Source of the DNA: Candidatus Euphemobacter frigidus
Lineage (GTDB): Bacteria > Auribacterota > Erginobacteria > Erginobacterales > Erginobacteraceae
Assembly: GCA_030765805.1 (NCBI GenBank)
Contig: JAVCDH010000105.1
Location: forward strand, 1 to 35,277
Direction of reading: 5' to 3'
DNA: 35,277 nt
Part shown: positions 15,447 to 23,402 of the stretch, piece after piece
How the letters are laid out: each line of letters opens with the position of its first letter
Position numbering within the stretch: the stretch's first letter is position 1
Program-made: the position numbers and the translations under genes
Notes under the pieces: model-generated
Seen by the model: only the letters and a program-made list of their open reading frames with translations
The model's database searches: none
What the model was told of the DNA's origin: nothing

Positions 15447-16289
15447 TCACGTCGTATGCTTCCCCCAAAATTTTTCCAGGGGATATTTTTCGCGATTGAG
15501 TTTCAGTTTCCGGCTGATCGCGGCGCTGAGATCGACATTCATAGTATGGCAGAAACTGAGCAGGTAGATGGCGATATCGGCGATCTCCTGAATTACCTGA
15601 TCGTACTTCTCAGGGGTTCGGGTCAGGAAGCGGGCCTCGGACACCGTGAGCCACTGAAAGTGCTCCATCAATTCGGCGGCTTCGATCGCGATCGACATGC
15701 TGAGATTCTTGGGGGAATGGAACTGCTCCCAATCTCTCTCCGCCACGAACCGGTTGACCTCCCGTTTCAACTCGCCGACCGGGCAGTCCCGATCGGAAAG
15801 AACCCGCTCAAGGGGTACTTCCGGTCCGCCCGGGTGGAGATCGGGACGGGCATAGATGTTCCTCAACTTATTAACAATCACGTGATCGGCGGCGGCGAAG
15901 TCATATTCGTCGAGTTTCTCCACCGTGACCCAGCGGAAGTCATGCACATCCCGGGCCTCCGGTGTTCCTTTCCGGTAGGCACAACTATAGGCCAGCATCA
16001 ACACATGACTGACCTTCTTCGGGGTGGGCTGATAATTATGGGAACTGACACAGAAGATATCTCCTGCCTCAATCTCAAAGTTCAACTCTTCCTTGATCTC
16101 CCGTTTCAGGGCGGACGCGGGGTTCTCGGAGAATTCAATCTTGCCGCCCGGGAATTCCCATTTCAGCGGCTCCAGGCGGGAGTCAGGCTTTCGTTGAGCG
16201 ATCAGCAGTTCCCTCCCCCGCCATATTATTCCGCAGGCTACCAGGATGATCCGCGCCCGGAGCTTTTCGTTATCGCCAATTGGGTTCAT
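15447..16289 (-). CDS. Nudix hydrolase fused to a dCTPase/MazG-like nucleotide pyrophosphohydrolase
   Basis: 280 aa with two house-cleaning domains. Residues about 12-145 form a MutT-like Nudix domain; the Nudix box runs G49 to F71 with R63-E64 and E67-E68, but its final Gly is Asn70 (EELNF), a change tolerated in some MutT-like enzymes. Residues about 171-280 are an all-alpha NTP pyrophosphohydrolase closest to the RS21-C6/DCTPP1 type, with E203/E206/E209 (IEAAELMEHFQW) and E235-x2-D238 (EIADI), then FCHTMNVDL and NREKYPLEKFWG. Both halves hydrolyse NTPs to NMP and PPi, so the fusion probably sanitises damaged or non-canonical nucleotides. A good promoter ends only about 9 nt before the ATG, suggesting a leaderless transcript. 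Confidence 0.88.
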   Translation of the reverse strand: MNPIGDNEKLRARIILVACGIIWRGRELLIAQRKPDSRLEPLKWEFPGGKIEFSENPASALKREIKEELNFEIEAGDIFCVSSHNYQPTPKKVSHVLMLAYSCAYRKGTPEARDVHDFRWVTVEKLDEYDFAAADHVIVNKLRNIYARPDLHPGGPEVPLERVLSDRDCPVGELKREVNRFVAERDWEQFHSPKNLSMSIAIEAAELMEHFQWLTVSEARFLTRTPEKYDQVIQEIADIAIYLLSFCHTMNVDLSAAISRKLKLNREKYPLEKFWGKHTT

Positions 16290-16298
16290 AAGAAAGAA

Positions 16299-16326
16299 TA
16301 TATAGCACGATCCCCCGGTTGGTCAA
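16299..16326 (-). promoter_or_regulatory. Promoter of the Nudix-MazG gene, probably leaderless
   Basis: Minus strand: TTGACC (16326-16321), a 16-nt spacer, then TATATA (16304-16299). The ATG is at 16289, so the expected start site falls within a few bases of it and there is no Shine-Dalgarno sequence. Confidence 0.55.
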
Positions 16327-16351
16327 TGGAAGAAGTGAACTAACCCGGCGC

Positions 16352-16380
16352 TTGATCAAAAACCATTACCATGATATAAA
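16352..16380 (+). promoter_or_regulatory. Sigma70 promoter of the purine permease gene
   Basis: TTGATC (16352-16357), a 17-nt spacer, then TATAAA (16375-16380). It is divergent from the Nudix-MazG promoter, with the two -35 boxes about 25 bp apart. Confidence 0.65.
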
Positions 16381-16403
16381 TCGATAAAACTAAAGACAGT
16401 GAG

Positions 16404-16419
16404 ATGGAGGAGCCTCCAT
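16404..16419 (+). promoter_or_regulatory. Shine-Dalgarno and start codon held in a perfect palindrome
   Basis: ATGGAGG-AG-CCTCCAT spans the ribosome binding site (GGAGG) and the first two bases of the ATG at 16418. A hairpin with a GAGC loop would hide both. It could limit translation of the permease unless opened. Confidence 0.55.
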
Positions 16420-17782
16420 GCTGGCGAGTTATTTTAAATTTCAGGAGAATCGGACCAACCTGCGGATCGAGACCGGCGCCGGGATAACGACCTTCATGAC
16501 CATGGCCTACATCATCTTTGTTCAGCCCGCCGTTCTCTCCGGGCAAATGTTCGGGATGGATACCGGGATGGACTTCGGGGCGGTGATGATGGCGACCTGC
16601 CTGGCCGGGGCACTGGCCACCTTTATCATGGGGATCTATGCCAATTACCCGATCGCCCAGGCGCCGGGGATGGGTGAAAACTTCTTCTTTGTCTTCTCGG
16701 TCATCCCCGCCGCCGCCACCCTGATCGCCACCCGGGAGTGGCAGGGGGCACCACAGCCTGGCAGGTCGCCCTCGGGGGTGGTCTTCATAGCAGGGGTTAT
16801 CTTCCTCATCCTCTCGCTTCTGAAGGTCCGCCAGTATCTGATCGACGCTATCAGCCCCAGCCTCAAAAACGGGATTGCCGTCGGGATCGGTCTTTTTATC
16901 TCGTTCATTGGCCTTAAGAATGCCGGGATCATTGTGGGCAGTTCCGGCACGCTGGTTACAATGACCGGCTCGATCGCGCATGCAAACGTGCTGGTCTTCG
17001 GGATCGGGTTCATAGTAATGATAATCTTCCAGGTCCGGAAGATCCGGGGAGCGATTCTCTGGGGGATCGCAGCCGGCTTGATAGTGGCCCTGATCCTCAA
17101 GAAGACGACCTTCACCGGGTTTGTCTCCTCACCCCCGGCCCTGACACCAACTTTCTTCAAAATGGATGTTCTCCACGCCCTGGCATTCAAGCTCTGGCCG
17201 CTGATCATCATCTTCTTATTCATGGATATCTTCGACACGATCGGAACCCTGATCGGGGTTGGCGAGCAGGCCGGATTTATCAAGGATAATAAGCTCCCCC
17301 GGGCGGGGAAGGCGCTGATCTCCGATGCTGTCGGGACAGTGACCGGGGCGGTGATGGGAACCAGTACGGTTACGTCCTTTATCGAGAGCACGGCCGGGAT
17401 CTCCTAGGGGGGGCGAACGGGGTTCACCAGCGTGGTTACCGCAGTATGTTTCCTGCTGGCGATCTTCTTCAGTCCGCTGGTTAAGATGGTGGCCCATTAT
17501 CCACCGATCACGGCGCCGGCTCTGGTGCTGGTGGGTATGATGATGATGAGGAACGTGGTCAAGATTAACTGGAAAGACTACACGGAGGGCACCCCCGCTT
17601 TCCTGGTCACAGTTGGTATCCCGCTCTGCTTCAGTATCGCCGACGGGATTGCCTGGGGTTTTATCTCCTATCCTTTGATCAAGCTCTTCAGCGGGCGGGG
17701 CCGGGAAGCAAGCCTACTGATGTATATAACGGCCATCCTCTTTATTCTCCGCTATCTGCTTCCCTTCTTCGGCCTCATTTGA
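16418..17782 (+). pseudogene. AzgA/PbuG-type (NCS2) purine permease interrupted by one in-frame TAG
   Basis: The first 329 codons match an AzgA-like guanine/hypoxanthine permease: NLRIETGAGITTFMTMAYII at the start, a YPIAQAPGMGENFFF helix, and FLFMDIFDTIGTLIGVGEQA followed by MGTSTVTSFIESTAGIS. Codon 330 (17405-17407) is TAG. The same frame continues without shift as GGRTGFTSVVTAVCFLL through the rest of the family to a TGA at 17780-17782. Family members normally have Glu or Ala there (GVAEGGRTG in PbuG), so a GAG to TAG change explains it. With readthrough the protein would be about 454 aa, the normal size. It is either a fresh nonsense mutation, a sequence error (a run of seven G follows), or suppressed. 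Confidence 0.85.
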
Positions 17783-17812
17783 GGGACTGTTACCCAGATC
17801 CACGTGAGCCGA

Positions 17813-17916
17813 GTTGCTGTCAATTTTGAGGCTTAGACAAGGCACGCGAGTGATGGAATACCCTCTGTGGTATTCCGAGAGAGCGTAACGCAGTATAAGT
17901 CCAAAATTGACGCAAC
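17813..17916. mobile_element. MITE-like 104-bp imperfect palindrome
   Basis: The termini GTTGCTGTCAATTTTG and CAAAATTGACGCAAC are inverted repeats (15 bp, one bulge), and the centre holds GGAATACC-CTCTGT-GGTATTCC. It carries no coding potential. It sits between the convergent permease and smpB genes and could double as a bidirectional terminator. Whether it is mobile is inferred from its structure only. Confidence 0.55.
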
Positions 17917-17948
17917 CCGAAGGGCCACGTCGATTTGGGCAACAGCCC

Positions 17949-18419
17949 CTAACACCTTCTCCGGGCACCCTTGAGGGCCTGCGATACTTCCCGTTCGGCA
18001 TCCCGTTTCTTGATGGTCTGGCGCTTGTCATACATCTTCTTTCCTTTCCCAACTCCCAGTTCGATCTTGACCACTCTCCCCCGCAGGTAAAGCCGGAGGG
18101 GGATCAGGGTATGTCCCTTGACCGCGGTCACACCGATCAGCCGCTTGATCTCCCGCTTGTGGAGGAGCAATTTTCTGCTCCTCTTGGGGGAAGGGGCCAG
18201 GACCCCGCTATGCTCGTAAGGGGTGATATGCAGGCCGTGGATCCAGACTTCGCCATTCTCCACCGCGGCGTAACTACCAAGCAACGAACCCTTCCCCTGG
18301 CGGAGTGATTTGACTTCAGTCCCCTTCAGGACAATGCCGGACTCGGTCGTGTTAAGAATAGAATAATCCCGCCGCGCTTTGCGGTTGGTGACCAGTACCT
18401 TTACTGGTTTTATTCCCAT
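17949..18419 (-). CDS. smpB: SsrA-binding protein SmpB
   Basis: 156 aa. SmpB binds tmRNA (SsrA) and brings it to stalled ribosomes for trans-translation. Family landmarks are NRKARRDYSILNTTESGIVL, GTEVKSLRQGKGSL, HITPYEHSG, RSRKLLLHKREI, LRLYLRGRVVKIELGVGKGK and the basic tail KMYDKRQTIKKRDAEREV. It overlaps the upstream exported-protein gene by 10 nt, so the two are co-transcribed. The stop is TAG with no second stop directly behind it. No tmRNA gene was seen in the window. Confidence 0.95.
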   Translation of the reverse strand: MGIKPVKVLVTNRKARRDYSILNTTESGIVLKGTEVKSLRQGKGSLLGSYAAVENGEVWIHGLHITPYEHSGVLAPSPKRSRKLLLHKREIKRLIGVTAVKGHTLIPLRLYLRGRVVKIELGVGKGKKMYDKRQTIKKRDAEREVSQALKGARRRC

Positions 18420-18844
18420 CCTTTCTTCACTTCACTGGCAAGAATTATGTAGATATCCAACTTGTACCTGTCGGTAATACGACCATCCGCCCTCTTCACT
18501 TTTGCTTTGGGCTGTTTGACGGTACCCCTGATGGTAATCCGCTCGCCCTTTTTAAATTGGGCGATGAGATTCTCATTAGCGGAGTTGCGCCGGAGGAAGC
18601 ATCGCATCCCGGCTGTCTTGCATCCAAAGGTGATATACTTTTGCGTGGTATATCCGGCCGCGGTGAGGGCCGGGGGAATTCCCGCCCGTACGTTAATAAA
18701 GTTATCCTGAAGAACAATGGACAGATTCTTATACTTAACCGGGCTTATCTTCAACTCATTTGGATCCACCGTGTTCTGGGTGAACGCCGGTACGGCGCCC
18801 CAGCAGATTCCAATTATTACTCCAGACATAAGCATAATCTTCAT
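18410..18844 (-). CDS. Small exported protein, possibly OB-fold
   Basis: 144 aa with a strong GGAGGAGAG site and a signal peptide (MKIMLMSGVIIGICWGAVPAF). The mature part is beta-rich: a KNLSIVLQDNFINVRAGIP segment, then FKKGERITIRGTVKQPKAK and a final YKLDIYIILASEVKKGW strand. The pattern of a short strand, KGERITIRGTV and a last strand resembles small OB-fold proteins, but I do not recognise the family. It is first in an operon with smpB, overlapping by 10 nt. Confidence 0.65.
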   Translation of the reverse strand: MKIMLMSGVIIGICWGAVPAFTQNTVDPNELKISPVKYKNLSIVLQDNFINVRAGIPPALTAAGYTTQKYITFGCKTAGMRCFLRRNSANENLIAQFKKGERITIRGTVKQPKAKVKRADGRITDRYKLDIYIILASEVKKGWE

Positions 18845-18920
18845 GCTCTCCTCCTTGGTTTGTAATCTCCCTCAGAAAGGGAGGTATTATGTCGCCGTAA
18901 TAACATTCATATTTACAGTA

Positions 18921-18949
18921 ACTATACGCTTAACCCACGAAACCGTCAA
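18921..18949 (-). promoter_or_regulatory. Sigma70 promoter of the exported-protein/smpB operon
   Basis: Minus strand: TTGACG (18949-18944), a 17-nt spacer, then TATAGT (18926-18921), about 77 nt before the ATG. The leader contains a small CTCCC/GGGAG hairpin. Confidence 0.6.
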
Positions 18950-19023
18950 TCACTTGCCATCTTATTTCCCGGCCACCTGATCATTCCAAAACCGGGAGTA
19001 CAAAAATAGAATCTTTTTTTTAT

Positions 19024-19051
19024 TTATCAACCGGCCCGGTTAGATTATATT
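19024..19051 (+). promoter_or_regulatory. Putative glnS promoter with embedded palindrome
   Basis: TTATCA, a 16-nt spacer, then TATATT. A perfect AACCGG-C-CCGGTT palindrome (19029-19041) lies between the two boxes, where an operator would sit. AAGGA follows. Confidence 0.35.
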
Positions 19052-19076
19052 AAGGACGTATTACTATATCGGAATA

Positions 19077-20789
19077 ATGAATACAGACTCTAAAAATACC
19101 CGGGGCAGAAAAACTTCCCCATCCGATTTCATCCGGGCGATCATTGCCGAGGATATAAAGACAGGAAAGAACGGGGGCCGGGTCGTGACCCGGTTTCCTC
19201 CGGAGCCAAACGGGTACCTCCATATTGGCCACGCCAAGTCGATCTGTCTCAACTTCGGGATCGCCCGGGAGAACAAGGGCGGCGTCTTTCATCTCCGCTT
19301 TGATGATACCAACCCCGCCAAAGAGGAAGCTGAATATATTCGCTCGATCAAGGAAGACGTCCGCTGGCTCGGTTTCGAGTGGGGTGACCATCTTTATTAC
19401 TCGTCGGACTACTTCGATCAACTCTACCGCTACGCAGTCCGATTAATCGAGAACGGTAAAGCGTACGTCTGCAGTTTGAGCCGTCAGGAGATCAGGGAGT
19501 ATCGCGGCACCCTGACCAAGCCGGGCCGGGAGAGCCCTTATCGCGACCGGACGGTCGGGGAGAACCTGGACCTCTTCGAACGGATGCGGGACGGCGAGTT
19601 TGAGGACGGGACCCACGTCCTGCGGGCAAGAATCGACATGGCGTCACCGAACTTGAATATGAGGGATCCGACCATCTACCGAATCCGGCGGCAGTCCCAT
19701 CACCGGACAGGCGATAGGTGGTGTATCTACCCGATGTATGACTTCGCCCATTGCCTCTCCGATTCCATCGAGGGGATTACCCACTCCATCTGCACGCTGG
19801 AATTTGAGAATAACCGCCCGCTCTACGATTGGTTTCTGGACCAACTTAAGGTCCCCTGCCATCCCCGCCAGATCGAGTTCGCCCGGCTTAATCTCAGCCA
19901 TACTGTCTTAAGCAAGCGAAAACTTCTGGAACTGGTGAAGAAAGGCTGCGTCACCGGCTGGGACGATCCGCGGATGCCCACCCTGGCGGGATTGCGCCGC
20001 CGGGGCTACACCCCGGAGTCGATCCGCGCTTTCTGCGAGACCATCGGGGTAGCCAAGAGAGAGAGCGTGGTTGATATCGCGCTCCTCGAGCACTGTCTCC
20101 GGGTCGACTTAAACCGGCGGGCGAAACGGGTGATGGGAGTTCTGCGTCCGCTCCGGGTGGTCATCGAGAACTACCCGGAAGGAAAGGTGGAGGAACTGGA
20201 AGCGATCAACAACCCGGAGGATCCCGGCATGGGCTCACGGAAGATCATCTTCTCGCGGGAACTCTTCATCGAGAAAGATGATTTCCGCGAGGACCCGCCG
20301 AAGAAGTTCTTCCGGCTGGCCCCGGGGAGTGAGGTCCGCCTTAAACACGCTTATTTTATCAAATGCCGGGAGGCAATCAAAGACCCTCAGACCGGAGAAG
20401 TTGTCGAGTTGCGCTGCACGTATGACCCGGAGACGCGGAGCGGTTCATCTCCGGACGGCCGAAAAGTTAAAGGGACTCTCCACTGGGTCTCGGCTCCCCA
20501 CTCGATCGAGACCGAGGTTCGTCTCTACGATACGCTCTTTAAGGACCCGGATCCGGGCGGAGAGGGTGGTGACTTGAAAGCCGCTCTGAACCCTGATTCA
20601 CGAGAGATCCTAACCTCCTGCCGGGTGGAACCGGGTCTGGTCGGAGCCCTCCCCGGCAGCCATTACCAATTTCTGAGAATGGGCTATTTCTGCGTCGATC
20701 CCGACTCCTCCGACGGGAAACTCGTCTTCAACCGAACTGTTCCGCTCCGGGACACCTGGGCCAAGATCGAACGGACGGGAAAGGGTTGA
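19077..20789 (+). CDS. glnS: Glutaminyl-tRNA synthetase
   Basis: 570 aa, slightly longer than the E. coli enzyme. It charges tRNA-Gln with glutamine. Class I signatures: [20 protein letters not shown] (HIGH at 49-52) and the KMSKS-like VLSKRKL (S279-K282), followed by the GlnRS-typical [18 protein letters not shown]. The two C-terminal beta-barrel regions are present and the end ([20 protein letters not shown]) is intact. GlnRS is patchily distributed in bacteria, many of which use GatCAB instead. The gene is single, with a likely terminator at 20859. Confidence 0.96.
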   Translation: MNTDSKNTRGRKTSPSDFIRAIIAEDIKTGKNGGRVVTRFPPEPNGYLHIGHAKSICLNFGIARENKGGVFHLRFDDTNPAKEEAEYIRSIKEDVRWLGFEWGDHLYYSSDYFDQLYRYAVRLIENGKAYVCSLSRQEIREYRGTLTKPGRESPYRDRTVGENLDLFERMRDGEFEDGTHVLRARIDMASPNLNMRDPTIYRIRRQSHHRTGDRWCIYPMYDFAHCLSDSIEGITHSICTLEFENNRPLYDWFLDQLKVPCHPRQIEFARLNLSHTVLSKRKLLELVKKGCVTGWDDPRMPTLAGLRRRGYTPESIRAFCETIGVAKRESVVDIALLEHCLRVDLNRRAKRVMGVLRPLRVVIENYPEGKVEELEAINNPEDPGMGSRKIIFSRELFIEKDDFREDPPKKFFRLAPGSEVRLKHAYFIKCREAIKDPQTGEVVELRCTYDPETRSGSSPDGRKVKGTLHWVSAPHSIETEVRLYDTLFKDPDPGGEGGDLKAALNPDSREILTSCRVEPGLVGALPGSHYQFLRMGYFCVDPDSSDGKLVFNRTVPLRDTWAKIERTGKG

Positions 20790-20819
20790 GCAAGAAAAAC
20801 CGTTCACTGCTTATCGGAG

Positions 20820-20836
20820 CCCCGATTGTATCGGGG
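20820..20836. repeat. CCCCGAT-TGT-ATCGGGG hairpin element
   Basis: A perfect 7-bp stem, one of a set: 6347-6364, 21126-21139 with an adjoining 21144-21158, and 28452-28469. REP-like dispersed family. Confidence 0.6.
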
Positions 20837-20858
20837 TAGACTCCGCGGAGATCCCGAG

Positions 20859-20881
20859 GCCACGCTAACAGCGGGGCTTTT
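20859..20881 (+). terminator. Putative glnS terminator
   Basis: GCCACGC-TAACA-GCGGGGC stem (6 of 7 pairs) followed by TTTT, about 70 nt after the glnS stop. Confidence 0.45.
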
Positions 20882-21094
20882 CGGGACGGACTCCTTACTT
20901 CTGACTCCTGCCTTCTCCGATCTCTCCCCAGAGGGCATCAAGATCGGAAGAAGAGGTGCCCTTGATACATCTCCCCTGCTCTTTTGACGTACTCCATATT
21001 TTTCCTCCCTAAAAAGAAATGGTTCTTAGTCATTTTGTGTGGGTAATCTTCAATAAGATAACGATCTATATGAATGTAATTTGTAGTTGCAAAA

Positions 21095-21124
21095 CTTGTA
21101 CTTGTGCTTGTGCTTGTGCTTGCA
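21095..21124. repeat. CTTGTG hexamer microsatellite
   Basis: CTTGTA, CTTGTG three times, then CTTGCA, directly followed by the CCCGAT hairpins. Slippage-prone. On the minus strand it would read as Thr-Ser repeats in a doubtful ORF. Confidence 0.7.
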
Positions 21125-21254
21125 TCCCGATTCATCGGGGCATCCCGATTATTTCGGGGCTCTGCCTGAGGTTAAGTAAACTTGCTAGTATCTGTCGACC
21201 TTCCTTCGGCTTCGCTCAGGATCTTCGAAAAGGTCGACGGCTACGACATCTTCG

Positions 21255-21360
21255 TAGTAATGAAGTATTGCGATATTCTACAACAACGTCGCTGCGCTTT
21301 AGCACGGTGGCGTTTTTTAATTATTTTTAAAATGATTTAAAATAACTTCAGCAAAAAATA
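21255..21360 (+). repeat. Orphan copy of the paralog 3' flank, with terminator
   Basis: TAATGAAGTATTGCGATATT and the following terminator (CGTCGCTGCG-CTTTAG-CACGGTGGCG then six T, 21287-21318) match the sequence found downstream of each of the four propeller paralogs, including the A/T-rich tail also seen at 26037-26070. No paralog precedes it here, so it looks like the remnant of a lost copy. Confidence 0.75.
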
Positions 21361-21399
21361 ATTCTGTCAAATAATTCTGTCAATTCTGTCAAATAATTC
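21358..21399. repeat. Period-13 A/T-rich repeats before promoter of copy 1
   Basis: AATAATTCTGTCA-type units (two full and one short) end exactly at the -35 box. Copy 3 has five such units; copy 2 has an unrelated 13-nt unit (AGCGAAAAATAAT) in the same place. They may act as an UP-like element and could vary by slippage. Confidence 0.7.
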
Positions 21400-21428
21400 T
21401 TGACTTGTGAAACCGGATGTTGTATATT
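21400..21428 (+). promoter_or_regulatory. Sigma70 promoter of propeller paralog copy 1
   Basis: TTGACT (21400-21405), 17 nt, TATATT (21423-21428). Predicted start near 21435. Confidence 0.75.
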
Positions 21429-21496
21429 GATGATAAATATCAAGGTGTGAGAATGAGAATGAATTCTCCTATACAATTTTCCTTGAAATTTAATTG

Positions 21497-21531
21497 GCCC
21501 GGATAAGGTATCTCCATATCCGGGCTTTTTT
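21497..21531 (+). terminator. Leader terminator/attenuator hairpin, copy 1
   Basis: GCCCGGATA and TATCCGGGC form a perfect 9-bp stem around the loop AGGTATCTCCA, followed by six T. It lies between the promoter and the gene, so transcription would stop after about 97 nt. The loop bases ATCTCC (21510-21515) can pair with the Shine-Dalgarno GGAGGT at 21562-21567 (one G-U pair). The hairpin is identical in copy 2 and one base different in copy 3. Confidence 0.75.
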
Positions 21532-21575
21532 ATGGCTTTTAATTTCAAACCCAGTATTTAGGGAGGTGATTTGAA

Positions 21576-23402
21576 ATGAAGAAGATCGGATTTTGCAGTC
21601 TTTGTATAATAGGGACGATTTTGCTTCTGGTTCAGGTGGTACACGGCGCTGATGGAACCTGGGAGTTCCAGACGGTGGACTCTGAAGGCGATGTGGGTAT
21701 GCATACTTCTTTAGCACTCGGTCCTGATGGATATCCCCATATTAGTTATGTTTTAAACACAACGCCTCAACCTGGAGCTAAAACTGCACTAAAATACGCG
21801 TCTTGGACCGGCACACAGTGGAATATTCAGACTGTGGATCCTGGAGACTATGTAGGGAAGCCTAACTCACTCGCCTTAGACTCTTTAGGGAAGCCTCATA
21901 TAAGCTACTTTGAGGGATCGGACGAAGACCTCAAATACGCCTCCCGGAATGGCGCCAGTTGGAATCTGCAAACTGTAGATTCCGGTGTGGGTACTGGACA
22001 ATATTCCTCTATAGCGCTGGATTCATCGGGTCATCCCCATATAAGCTATAGAGCCCGGCTCGCCGGCCTCAAATATGCCTACTGGGACAGCTCGCAGTGG
22101 AATATTCAGACTGTGGTGACCGTAGAAGTTAGCAGGACGTCACTCGCGCTGGACTCATCAAATTACCCTCATATAAGTTTCGGAAGTTCCTGCAGCCTCA
22201 AATATGCCAGATGGACCGTCTCGACCTGGGATATTCAAACGGCACCAGCCGGTGGCAGTCTCGCCCTCGATACCTCCAATAAGCCCCACATAAGCTATAA
22301 TAAGCTGGGCGATCTTAAATATGCTTCCTGGGACGGCTCGCAGTGGAATACAGAGGTGGTAGATTCCGGAAGTGGTATTATGGAATACTCATCTCTCGCA
22401 CTGGACTCCTCCGGCAAACCGCATATAAGCTATTATGATTATACAAATTATGATCTTAAGTATGCCCATTGGGACGGCTCCCAATGGAATATTCAAACGG
22501 TAGATTGGGAAGGTTATGTAGGCCTACATGGTTCTCTTGCCCTGGATTCTTCCGATAATCCTCGTGTCAGCTACTATAGTTGGACCGATAAAGCTCTCAA
22601 ATACGCCCATTGGGTTCCTTCCCAGCCGGTGACTGATTCGGGAGATTACAATGGCGATGGAACATCAGACATAGCGGTTTTTCGCAAATCAAGAGAAAGA
22701 TGGTTTATCAGGGGTATTACCCGCCTTTACTTCGGTACTTCTTCCGACATACCCGTCTCCGGTGATTACGACAACGACGGAACCACTGATATCGGCATCT
22801 TCAGGGACTCTTCCGGTCTCTGGACGATCAGAAATGTCACCAGAGCTTATTTTGGTACTTCTTCCGACATCCCTGCCCCCGGTGACTACGACGGAGATGG
22901 CTATTGCGATATGGCCATATTCAGAGAGGTGAGCGGTCTCTGGGCGATCAGGAATTTAACACGCGCCTACTTCGGAACCTCAAGCGACCGGCCGATTCCC
23001 GGTTATTACACCGGGAGCAGGGCTAAGGACATAGCTATCTTCCGGGAAAGCTCAGGACTCTGGGCTTTGAGAGACCTCAGCCGGATATATTTTGGAAGAT
23101 CCAGAGACCAGCCGATTCTGGCAGATTACGACGGAGACGGCACCTGTGAAGTTGGTATCTTCCGACCCGCCTCGGGTCTCTGGGCGATCAATGATGTCAC
23201 ACGAGCTTATTTCGGCCAATCTTCTGATCTTTTGGCATCGGGAGATTATGATGGGGATGGGATAGATGATATAGGCATCTTTCGGGATTCAAGCGGATTG
23301 TGGGCTCTGCGAGGATTCACCAGGGTTTATTTCGGGACGAGTGGAGATGTTCCAGTATCAGGGCGAGTATGCAATCCGGTAACAACGACACCAAGTCCAT
23401 AG
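21576..23402 (+). CDS. Secreted double-propeller protein, paralog copy 1
   Basis: 608 aa. The GGGAGGTGAT site is optimally spaced from the ATG. Signal peptide 1-25 (IGFCSLCIIGTILLLVQVVH). Residues about 27-350 have seven repeats of about 45 aa with SLALDSSGxPHISY and LKYAxWDGSQWNIQTVD, consistent with a seven-bladed propeller. Residues about 352-590 have six FG-GAP/VCBS-type repeats (GDYDGDGTxDIAIFR, SGLWAIRxVTRxYFG); DxDGDG loops probably bind calcium, but the fourth is GYYTGSRAKD and lacks the ligands. The protein stops abruptly after CNPVTTTPSP with TAG TAA, where related proteins would continue into a P/T linker. It has no anchor domain. Probably secreted; ligand unknown. Confidence 0.85.
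   Translation: MKKIGFCSLCIIGTILLLVQVVHGADGTWEFQTVDSEGDVGMHTSLALGPDGYPHISYVLNTTPQPGAKTALKYASWTGTQWNIQTVDPGDYVGKPNSLALDSLGKPHISYFEGSDEDLKYASRNGASWNLQTVDSGVGTGQYSSIALDSSGHPHISYRARLAGLKYAYWDSSQWNIQTVVTVEVSRTSLALDSSNYPHISFGSSCSLKYARWTVSTWDIQTAPAGGSLALDTSNKPHISYNKLGDLKYASWDGSQWNTEVVDSGSGIMEYSSLALDSSGKPHISYYDYTNYDLKYAHWDGSQWNIQTVDWEGYVGLHGSLALDSSDNPRVSYYSWTDKALKYAHWVPSQPVTDSGDYNGDGTSDIAVFRKSRERWFIRGITRLYFGTSSDIPVSGDYDNDGTTDIGIFRDSSGLWTIRNVTRAYFGTSSDIPAPGDYDGDGYCDMAIFREVSGLWAIRNLTRAYFGTSSDRPIPGYYTGSRAKDIAIFRESSGLWALRDLSRIYFGRSRDQPILADYDGDGTCEVGIFRPASGLWAINDVTRAYFGQSSDLLASGDYDGDGIDDIGIFRDSSGLWALRGFTRVYFGTSGDVPVSGRVCNPVTTTPSP

Larger units (their letters stand above)
20790..21254. other. Non-coding stretch of repeats after glnS
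   Basis: No convincing gene. It holds a putative glnS terminator, CCCGAT/ATCGGG hairpins (20820-20836 and 21126-21158), a hexamer microsatellite and a minus-strand 19-codon ORF at about 20995 to 20938 (MEYVKRAGEMYQGHLFFRS) with a good GGGAGG site. Deleting one T would extend that ORF by DALWGEIGEGRSQK, so it may be a decayed small gene. Confidence 0.5.

Noticed and set aside
17949-18419. tmRNA gene near smpB
   Set aside because: No tRNA-Ala-like end or tag-peptide frame was found in the flanking sequence.
20945-20960. AGATCGGAAGA, resembling a sequencing adapter start
   Set aside because: Only the first 11 bases match; the following bases do not, so adapter contamination is not supported.
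21435-21531. Leader as a cyclic di-GMP (GEMM) or purine riboswitch
   Set aside because: None of the conserved core motifs of these classes is visible; only hairpins and a terminator are present.
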